34,383 nucleotides of DNA from Kocuria sp. GTDB taxonomy: Bacteria; Actinomycetota; Actinomycetes; Actinomycetales; Micrococcaceae. The number at the start of each line of letters is the position of its first letter. Positions within the stretch are counted from its first letter, which is position 1. Shown here piece after piece: positions 28,968-34,383 of the stretch. The stretch covers positions 1 to 34,383 of the forward strand of contig NZ_JAUMTZ010000018.1 of assembly GCF_030530945.1 (NCBI RefSeq), written 5' to 3'. The notes below the pieces were generated by a model. It was given only the letters and a program-made list of their open reading frames with translations, did not search any database and had not been told where the DNA came from. Made by a program: the position numbers and the translations under genes.

Positions 28968-30431
28968 ATGTCCACAGCACTGGATGCACCGTCGTCCGAG
29001 CGCGCCCGCACGGGCCCGCAATCCCCGTCCGCGTGGCTGCTGCCGCTGCTGCGCAGACTCCACTTCTACGTGGGGCTCTTCGTGGGCCCCTTCCTGGTGG
29101 TCGCCGCCGTCACGGGGGCCCTGTACGTGTTCACCCCCCAGCTGGAGCGGGCGGTCTACGCGGACGCCCTCACCGGCACCACGGCCGCCCAGCCGCTGAG
29201 CCTGGACCAGCAGGTGGCCGCCGCGCGCGGGGCGACCGGCACCGGCGAAGCCCCGGTCGCCGTCCGCCCCGCGGCCGAGGGCGGGACCACGCGCGTGATG
29301 TTCGCGGACCCCTCCCTGGACCCCGGGGAGTCCCGCGCGGTGTTCGTCGATCCGGGTACCGGGCGCATCACGGGCGAGCTGACCGTGTACGGCACGAGCG
29401 GTGCCCTGCCGCTGCGCACCACGATCGACCGCCTGCACCGGGACCTCCTGCTCGGCGAGCCCGGGCGGCTCTACAGCGAGCTGGCCGCGTCCTGGCTGTG
29501 GGTCCTGGCCCTGAGCGGCGTGACGCTCGTGGTGCTCCACCGGCGTCGCGTGGCCCGGGGCCGGCGCGCCCGGGTGAGCCTCGTGCCCCGCCCGGGGGAG
29601 GCCAACGCCTACCGGCGCACGCGCTCGTGGCACACCGCCACCGGCGTGTGGCTCGCCGTGGGGTTCCTGTTCCTGGCGGCCTCGGGCCTGACGTGGTCCG
29701 CGCACGCGGGCGAGAACGTGTCCCAGCTGCGCACCGCGCTGGACTGGACCACTCCCAAGGTCTCCACGGACCTCGGCGGCGGCTCCGGGACGGCCGCCGG
29801 TGACGAGCACGCCGAGCACCACCACCACGACCACCACGCCATGGCCGCCGGGGCCGGGTCCTTCGACGCGGTGCTGGCCACCGCGCGGGACGCGGGGCTG
29901 GACTCGCGGGTCGTGGAGATCAAGCCGGCCGCCTCGGACGGGGCCGCGTGGACGGTCTCGGAGAACGAGCGCTCCTGGCCCACCCAGGTGGACAGCGTGG
30001 CCGTGGACCCGCACCGGCTGCAGGTCACCGACCACGTGCGGTTCTCCGAGTGGGGCCTGCCCGCGAAGCTCACCCAGTGGGCCATCGCCGCGCACATGGG
30101 GCTGCTGCTCGGGCTGCCCAACCAGCTCGTGCTCCTCGCGCTCGCCGCGGCCATCGTGGTGCTGGTGGTGAGCGGCTACGCCATGTGGTGGCGCCGCCGC
30201 CCCACGCGCGCCTCGAACGTGCAGTTCGGTCCGCTGCCTCCGCGCGGCGCCCTGCGCGCCACCCCGGCGTGGGCGTGGGCCGTCCTGGGACTGGGGGCGC
30301 TCGCGGTGGGGCTGTTCGTCCCGCTGCTGGGGCTGTCGCTGCTGGGCTTCCTCGCGGTGGACCTGCTGCTGGGACTCCGGGCACGACGCCGCTCGGGCGG
30401 CACCACGCCCCGGGTCACCTCGCGGGGGTGA
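28968..30431 (+). CDS. PepSY-associated membrane protein with His-rich loop
   Basis: 487 residues from ATG 28968 behind GAGAGG. It follows the PepSY-TM layout. Helix one carries LRRLHFYVGLFVGPFLVVAAVTGALYVF with the conserved His32. A PepSY-like extracytoplasmic region holds FVDPGTGRITGEL and LHRDLLLGEPGRLYSELAASWLWVLALSG. A further RSWHTATGVWLAVGFLFLAASGLTW helix and a late QWAIAAHMGLLLGLPNQLVLLALA helix with another His follow, and then two C-terminal helices. Paired intramembrane His suggest heme or electron transfer, as in FecR-associated and reductase-like PepSY proteins. An inserted loop at residues 279-291 (DEHAEHHHHDHHA, seven His) suggests metal handling. Role in metal or heme homeostasis is inferred. 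Confidence 0.85.
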   Translation: MSTALDAPSSERARTGPQSPSAWLLPLLRRLHFYVGLFVGPFLVVAAVTGALYVFTPQLERAVYADALTGTTAAQPLSLDQQVAAARGATGTGEAPVAVRPAAEGGTTRVMFADPSLDPGESRAVFVDPGTGRITGELTVYGTSGALPLRTTIDRLHRDLLLGEPGRLYSELAASWLWVLALSGVTLVVLHRRRVARGRRARVSLVPRPGEANAYRRTRSWHTATGVWLAVGFLFLAASGLTWSAHAGENVSQLRTALDWTTPKVSTDLGGGSGTAAGDEHAEHHHHDHHAMAAGAGSFDAVLATARDAGLDSRVVEIKPAASDGAAWTVSENERSWPTQVDSVAVDPHRLQVTDHVRFSEWGLPAKLTQWAIAAHMGLLLGLPNQLVLLALAAAIVVLVVSGYAMWWRRRPTRASNVQFGPLPPRGALRATPAWAWAVLGLGALAVGLFVPLLGLSLLGFLAVDLLLGLRARRRSGGTTPRVTSRG

Positions 30432-30437
30432 AGACAG

Positions 30438-30469
30438 CCGTGGGCCCCACCTCCCGGTGGGGCCCACGG
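30438..30469. terminator. Strong hairpin after the PepSY gene (also faces the opposite-strand gene)
   Basis: A perfect 13-bp stem, CCGTGGGCCCCAC (30438-30450) with GTGGGGCCCACGG (30457-30469), encloses a six-base loop just after the stop. On the minus strand it is followed by CTGTCTTC, so it could end transcription from both directions. Confidence 0.75.
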
Positions 30470-30732
30470 CCGGGGGGGGGCGCAGCGCGGGGTGCGGGGC
30501 GCCGGAGCGGGGGTCCGGCGGCGGCGCGCCCGCAGGTGTACTGGTACACCCCGGCCGCGGCGGGCCCCCCCCCCCGCCCGGGGCCCCGGGGGGGGGGTCC
30601 CCCCCGCGGGCCCCCCCCCCGCGGGCGGGCCCCCACGGCCGGGGTGCGGCGCAGCGCGGGGTGCGGAGCGCCGGAGCGGGGCTCAGGCGGCGTCGCGCCG
30701 GAAGTTGTACTGGTCCACCAGGGCCCAGGAGG
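30470..30732. repeat. Near-duplicate GC-homopolymer tract with 169-bp period
   Basis: The segment from about 30470 to 30563 resembles 30639 to 30732 at a constant offset of 169 bases (for example CGCAGCGCGG at 30481 and 30650, GTACTGG at 30538 and 30707). The second copy overlaps the end of a minus-strand gene; the first has been shifted toward runs of G or C (nine G at 30472-30480, eleven C at 30565-30575, ten G at 30588-30597, ten C at 30611-30620). The 251-bp gap 30432-30682 holds this and the hairpin, and no gene. It may be an assembly artefact. Confidence 0.6.
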
Positions 30733-31051
30733 CCGCGGCGTTGACCGCGGTGACCGTGAGCACGGACGGCCAGGCGCCGAGCTTCTTGGCCAGCGGGTGG
30801 GACAGCCCGAAGCCGGCCACGTACAGGGTGCTCAGCCCCGCCGTGGTTGCGGGCCCGGCGGAGGCGAGCCAGGTGCGTCCGGCGGCCACCCCGCACGCGG
30901 CGAGGGCCACCCCGCCCAGGGCGCGGACGCCGGTGGCGCGCGCGAGGCCGTAGCCGCCGATCAGCCCCGCGGTCACCAGCGCGGCGCTGGGAACGGCCAC
31001 GGGCGACGGCAGGTGAGCGGTCACGGTCTTCAGTGCATCGGTGGTGCTCAT
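30683..31051 (-). CDS. Hypothetical small membrane protein
   Basis: 122 residues from ATG 31051 behind GGAGGAAAG. Hydrophobic, glycine/alanine-rich helices are visible at ~17-38 (VAVPSAALVTAGLIGGYGLA), ~43-60, ~67-85 and ~97-113 (SVLTVTAVNAAASWALVDQY). No recognised motif. It starts two bases after the aspartate aminotransferase stop on the same strand, so the two are probably co-transcribed. Its 3' end overlaps the second copy of the GC-rich duplication, so the C-terminal residues deserve caution. Confidence 0.7.
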   Translation of the reverse strand: MSTTDALKTVTAHLPSPVAVPSAALVTAGLIGGYGLARATGVRALGGVALAACGVAAGRTWLASAGPATTAGLSTLYVAGFGLSHPLAKKLGAWPSVLTVTAVNAAASWALVDQYNFRRDAA

Positions 31052-31053
31052 GC

Positions 31054-32265
31054 TCAGTTCTTTCCTCCCAGGAAATTCTGCAGTCGGGTGATGCCCTCGG
31101 CGAGGTCGTCGTCGCCCAGGGCGTAGGACAGGCGCAGGTAGCCGGACGGGCCGAAGGCCTCCCCGGGCACCACGGCCACCTCCGCCTTCTCCAGGATCAG
31201 CTCCGCGAGCTCGGCGGAGGTCTGCGGCGTGACGCCGTCGAACTCGCGTCCCAGCAGCCCGGTGACGTCCGGGTAGGCGTAGAACGCGCCGGTGGGCACG
31301 GGGCAGTTCACGCCGTCGATCGCGTTGAGCCCGGCCACGATGGTGCGACGACGCCGGTCGAAGGCCTCGCGCATGGCCGCCACCTGGTCCATGGGGCCCT
31401 CCAGGGCGGCCAGGGCGGCGGCCTGAGCCACGTTGTTCACGTTGGAGGACAGGTGGGACTGCAGGTTCGTCGCAGCCTTGACCACGTCCTGCGGCCCCAC
31501 CAGCCAGCCCACGCGCCAGCCGGTCATCGCGTAGGTCTTGGCCACGCCGTTGAGCAGGATGAGGTTCTCGTGCAGCGCGGGGACGGCCTGCGCCATGGAC
31601 ACGAACTCCACGCCGTCGTAGGTGAGGTGCTGGTAGATCTCGTCGCTGATCACGAAGATGCCCCTGGCCGCGGCCCACTCGCCGATGGCGCGGGTCTCCT
31701 CCGCCGTGTACACGGAACCCGTGGGGTTGGAGGGGGAGCAGAAGAGCAGCGCCTTGGTGGCGGGGGTGCAGGCGGCCTCGAGCTGCTCGGGGGTCACCTT
31801 GTAGTCGTTCTCGGCGCCCGCGAACACCTCCACGGGGTTGCCCCCGGCCAGGCGGATGGCCTCGGGGTAGGTGGTCCAGTACGGGGCGGGGAGCAGGACG
31901 TCGTCGCCGTCGTCCACGACCGTCTGGAAGGCCTGGTAGACCGCCTGCTTGCCGCCGTTGGTCACCAGCACCTGGGAGTCCGCCACGGCCCAGCCGCTGT
32001 CCCGCTCGGTGGCGCGCGCGATGGCCGCCCGCAGCGCCGGCCTGCCCGCGGCGGGGGAGTAGCGGAAGTTCGCGGGGTCCTTCAGCGCCTCCGCCGCGGC
32101 GGCCACGATGTAGTCGGGCGTGGCGAAGTCCGGCTCGCCCGCGCCGAAGCCGATCACGGGCCGGCCCTCCGCCTTCAGGGCCTTGGCCTTCGCGTCCACC
32201 GCGAGCGTCGCGGACTCCGCGATCGCCGCGATCCGGTGCGAGATGCGCTGCTGCGCTGGTGACAT
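31054..32265 (-). CDS. Aspartate aminotransferase (class I, PLP-dependent)
   Basis: 403 residues from ATG 32265 behind AGGAGAG. It is a fold-type I aminotransferase of the Ib (AspC/Thermus-like) subgroup: GFGAGEPDFATPDYI (39-53), YSPAAGRPALRAAIA, NGGKQAVYQAF, CSPSNPTGSVY (176-186), ISDEIYQHLTY with the PLP-contact Asp and Tyr, the Schiff-base Lys in NGVAKTYAMTGWRVGW (K243) and the C-terminal substrate Arg in YLRLSYA. It exchanges amino groups between aspartate and 2-oxoglutarate; related enzymes also act on prephenate. It is located just upstream of trpT-secE on the opposite strand, a common actinobacterial neighbourhood. Confidence 0.93.
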   Translation of the reverse strand: MSPAQQRISHRIAAIAESATLAVDAKAKALKAEGRPVIGFGAGEPDFATPDYIVAAAAEALKDPANFRYSPAAGRPALRAAIARATERDSGWAVADSQVLVTNGGKQAVYQAFQTVVDDGDDVLLPAPYWTTYPEAIRLAGGNPVEVFAGAENDYKVTPEQLEAACTPATKALLFCSPSNPTGSVYTAEETRAIGEWAAARGIFVISDEIYQHLTYDGVEFVSMAQAVPALHENLILLNGVAKTYAMTGWRVGWLVGPQDVVKAATNLQSHLSSNVNNVAQAAALAALEGPMDQVAAMREAFDRRRRTIVAGLNAIDGVNCPVPTGAFYAYPDVTGLLGREFDGVTPQTSAELAELILEKAEVAVVPGEAFGPSGYLRLSYALGDDDLAEGITRLQNFLGGKN

Positions 32266-32354
32266 GTGATCATCTCTCCTGGGCTGGCTGGGCAGCGCCC
32301 GCGCCGTGCGGCCCGGGCGGATGGGACTCCAGCTTAGGGCGCGGGGCGCAGGCT

Positions 32355-32384
32355 TTGCACGGACCCGCGCCGTTCGCGTACCAT
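32355..32384 (+). promoter_or_regulatory. Candidate promoter for the tRNA-Trp/secE/nusG transcript
   Basis: TTGCAC (32355-32360) and TACCAT (32379-32384) are 18 bases apart. A second -10-like TAGGCT lies at 32460-32465, nearer the tRNA, without a clear -35. Either could drive trpT. The 242-bp gap between the aminotransferase start and trpT holds no gene. Confidence 0.45.
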
Positions 32385-32507
32385 GTCCTGTTGGTGCCTT
32401 CACCGTGGCCGCCCACGTCCCCGGGACGCGGCAACCGGTCCGGTGCGCCGAGCCGGTGGTAGGCTCAGGCACCGTGTTCCCGTCAGCGTTCTGCGCGCAG
32501 GAACCGA

Positions 32508-32580
32508 AGGGCAGTGGCGCAATTGGTAGCGCAGCGGTCTCCAAAACCGCAGGTTGCAGGTTCGAGTCCTGTCTGCCCTG
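32508..32580 (+). tRNA. trpT: tRNA-Trp (anticodon CCA)
   Basis: Acceptor AGGGCAG pairs with CTGCCCT, and the anticodon stem GCGGT/ACCGC holds loop CTCCAAA (anticodon CCA). T arm GCAGG/CCTGT is paired with one wobble. CCA is not encoded. trpT directly before secE is the conserved actinobacterial order. Confidence 0.97.
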
Positions 32581-32643
32581 CTTCACGACCCACCACGGCA
32601 CGCACACCACCGCCGAGAAGTTCATTCACGCAGGGGAGAGCCG

Positions 32644-32910
32644 ATGTCGCACACCGTCGCAGGTCAGACCCCGGGTCAGCCCGCCGAGACCGATCGCAGG
32701 CGGGGAATCCTCGGACGCATCTGGCTGTTCATCCGCCAGGTGGTGGGCGAGCTCAAGAAGGTCGTCACCCCGTCCCGGCGGGAACTCGTCAACTACGTCC
32801 TGGTCGTCCTGGTGTTCGTGGCGTTCATGATGGTCCTGATTTCCCTGCTGGACCTGGGGTTCGGTCAGCTGGCCATTTGGCTGTTCGGCAACGGCGACCA
32901 GCCCCAGTAA
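32644..32910 (+). CDS. secE: Protein translocase subunit SecE
   Basis: 88 residues from ATG 32644 behind GGGGAGAG. The basic N-terminus is followed by the conserved amphipathic segment FIRQVVGELKKVVTPSRRELVNY and one transmembrane helix (VLVVLVFVAFMMVLISLLDLGFG). This is the single-helix actinobacterial SecE, which clamps SecY in the translocon. nusG follows 46 bases on, as in most bacteria. Confidence 0.96.
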   Translation: MSHTVAGQTPGQPAETDRRRGILGRIWLFIRQVVGELKKVVTPSRRELVNYVLVVLVFVAFMMVLISLLDLGFGQLAIWLFGNGDQPQ

Positions 32911-32956
32911 CCACCCCCACCTCCGTTCAGGCGCCCACAGAAAGCAGGAACTCCCA

Positions 32957-33841
32957 GTGACCGATCACGAGCTCGACAACGACGACGCCCAGTCCGCGCC
33001 GCTCGACACCCCCCGTGGCGACGACGCTCGCGACGGCTCGGCGGAGGACGTGACGGACGCGGGTCAGGCCGTGGAGATCGTCGAGACGGAGCAGGACGTC
33101 ACGGACGAGCAGGCCGTGCAGGAGGCAGACCTGCAGACCGCGGAGGGCAGCGGCGAGGCCGTTCCCGTGCCGCTGGTCGAGGTGCAGGTCAGCGAGGAGG
33201 CGGCCGAGGAGGACGTGGACCCCGTGGCCGAGTTCAAGGCCTCGCTGCGCCGCCAGGAGGGCGACTGGTTCGTCATCCACACCTACGCCGGCTACGAGAA
33301 CCGCGTGAAGACCAACCTCGAGACCCGCATCCAGTCCCTCAACATGGAAGAGGACATCTTCCAGATCGAGGTGCCCATGGAAGAGGTCGTGGAGATCAAG
33401 AACTCGCAGCGTAAGACCGTGCGCCGCGTGCGGATCCCCGGCTACGTCCTGGTGCGCATGAACCTCACCGACGCCTCCTGGGGCGCCGTGCGCCACACCC
33501 CGGGTGTCACCGGGTTCGTGGGCCAGGACGCCTATAACCCCGCCCCGCTGCGCCTGGACGAGGTGTTCGACATGCTCGCCCCCACGTTCGAGACCCCCGA
33601 GAAGGCCAAGGGCCTGGGCGAGACCTCCGGCACGGGTGCCGGCGGTCAGGGCGCGGCCCCGCAGGTCACCGTGGACTTCGAGGTGGGCGAGTCCGTGATC
33701 GTGAAGGAGGGCCCCTTCGAGACCCTCCCCGCCACGATCTCCGAGATCAAGGTGGAGTCCCAGCAGCTGGTGGTCCTCGTGTCCATCTTCGAGCGCGAGA
33801 CCCCCGTGACCCTCGGCTTCGACCAGGTCACCAAGATCTAG
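32957..33841 (+). CDS. nusG: Transcription termination/antitermination factor NusG
   Basis: 294 residues from GTG 32957 behind AGCAGGAA. The first ~95 residues are an acidic, disordered extension (Asp/Glu-rich), typical of actinobacterial NusG. The NGN domain begins DWFVIHTYAGYENRVKTNL and continues through IPGYVLVRMNL and VRHTPGVTGFVG. A Gly/Ala-rich linker (~220-235) leads to the KOW domain: DFEVGESVIVKEGPFETLPATISEI and VLVSIFERETPVTLGFDQVTKI. NusG binds RNA polymerase and couples it to Rho or ribosomes. secE-nusG-rplK order is canonical. Confidence 0.97.
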   Translation: MTDHELDNDDAQSAPLDTPRGDDARDGSAEDVTDAGQAVEIVETEQDVTDEQAVQEADLQTAEGSGEAVPVPLVEVQVSEEAAEEDVDPVAEFKASLRRQEGDWFVIHTYAGYENRVKTNLETRIQSLNMEEDIFQIEVPMEEVVEIKNSQRKTVRRVRIPGYVLVRMNLTDASWGAVRHTPGVTGFVGQDAYNPAPLRLDEVFDMLAPTFETPEKAKGLGETSGTGAGGQGAAPQVTVDFEVGESVIVKEGPFETLPATISEIKVESQQLVVLVSIFERETPVTLGFDQVTKI

Positions 33842-33862
33842 TCCCCCGCAGACTTCGGATCT

Positions 33863-33886
33863 CCCCGGACGTGCTTTGGTCCGGGG
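33863..33886 (+). terminator. Hairpin between nusG and rplK
   Basis: CCCCGGAC (33863-33870) pairs with GTCCGGGG (33879-33886) around an eight-base loop, followed by ACTTT. It lies 22 bases after the nusG stop and may end or attenuate the secE-nusG message before the ribosomal operon. The rplK leader (33887-33976) shows no other feature. Confidence 0.65.
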
Positions 33887-33976
33887 ACTTTCCGTCCGGT
33901 CGCCGCGCCACGGCGACCACCCGCCGTCGTACGCTCCTGTGCGGCGGTACGCACAGCTAAGAAGAAGGACCATCAC

Positions 33977-34383
33977 ATGGCTCCCAAGAAGAAGAAGGTC
34001 TCCGGCCTGATCAAGCTGCAGATCCAGGCGGGCGCCGCCAACCCGGCGCCCCCCGTGGGTCCCGCGCTGGGTCAGCACGGCGTGAACATCATGGAGTTCT
34101 GCAAGGCCTACAACGCGGCCACGGAATCCCAGCGCGGCAACATCGTCCCGGTGGAGATCACCGTCTACGAGGACCGCTCCTTCACGTTCGTCACCAAGAC
34201 CCCGCCGGCCGCGCAGCTGATCAAGAAGGCCGCGGGCGTCCCCAAGGGCTCCGGCGTGCCCCACACCAACAAGGTGGGCAAGATCACCATGGACCAGGTC
34301 CGTGAGATCGCCGAGACCAAGAAGGAAGACCTCAACGCCAACGACATCGACGCCGCCGCGAAGATCATCGCCGGCACCGCCCG
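33977..34383 (+). CDS. rplK: 50S ribosomal protein L11, 3' truncated by the window
   Basis: ATG 33977 follows GAAGAAGGAC. The 135 complete codons begin MAPKKKKVSGLIKLQIQAGA and contain ANPAPPVGPALGQHGVNIMEFCKAYN, VEITVYEDRSFTFVTKTPPAAQLIKKAAG and ITMDQVREIAETKKEDLNANDIDAA. This is L11, which binds 23S rRNA at the GTPase centre and is needed for RelA signalling. The family length is ~143, so only a few residues lie beyond the edge. rplA normally follows. Confidence 0.97.
   Translation, partial: MAPKKKKVSGLIKLQIQAGAANPAPPVGPALGQHGVNIMEFCKAYNAATESQRGNIVPVEITVYEDRSFTFVTKTPPAAQLIKKAAGVPKGSGVPHTNKVGKITMDQVREIAETKKEDLNANDIDAAAKIIAGTA

Noticed and set aside
30481..30640. Coding potential in the GC-homopolymer gap
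   Set aside because: Open frames there are low-complexity Pro/Gly/Arg strings created by G and C runs, with no start signal.

Overview
The window is high-GC DNA with frequent GTG starts, pervasive four-base GTGA stop/start overlaps, a mycothiol synthase (mshD) and a GlnR-type regulator, which together indicate an actinobacterium. Gene content and style fit the Micrococcaceae (Kocuria-like); that placement is inference. Two pieces of gene order match the order known from Mycobacterium: thrT-metT ... hadA-hadB ... trpT-secE-nusG-rplK, and ygfZ-FABP-glnR-mshD.

Layout. 1-600: tail of an Arg/Gly-rich protein, a hairpin, then tRNA-Thr(GGT) and tRNA-Met(CAT). 598-12347: an iron/siderophore locus. 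A divergent AraC-family regulator is separated by a near-consensus DtxR/IdeR iron box from eight same-strand genes: two tandem paralogous siderophore-binding lipoproteins, two FecCD-type permeases, a FecE-type ATPase, a siderophore-interacting flavoprotein (SIP) fused to a methyltransferase-like domain, and two exporter-fold ABC half-transporters resembling IrtA/IrtB. Their motif losses are complementary, so the heterodimer should keep exactly one complete ATP site. 12386-14865: two hot-dog dehydratase subunits (HadA/HadB-like), murB and a PGPGW membrane protein.

14914-17394: a mobile element bounded by 23-bp inverted repeats (21/23 matching) and a probable 6-bp target duplication. It holds a decayed IS481-family transposase and a divergent passenger pair, a GAP/SfLAP-type membrane protein and a TetR regulator, with an 18-bp dyad operator between them.

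17566-27039: mostly minus-strand housekeeping genes: asd, thyA-folA (folA carries a GNAT-like C-terminal domain), mutT1-type Nudix/phosphatase, mshD and glnR. A plus-strand set (membrane protein, 35-aa single-helix protein, nitrobindin-like FABP protein, ygfZ) converges on pfkA. 27300-30431: ppk2, then two His-rich membrane proteins. 30432-30682 is an odd GC-homopolymer stretch with a 169-bp-period near duplication that looks like an assembly or slippage artefact. 30683-34383: a small membrane protein and an aspartate aminotransferase on the minus strand, then tRNA-Trp, secE, nusG and a truncated rplK.

The strongest candidate for an undescribed system is the siderophore uptake and processing locus: a periplasmic-binding ABC importer, a SIP-methyltransferase fusion and a single-site IrtAB-like heterodimer in one translationally coupled operon under an iron box.
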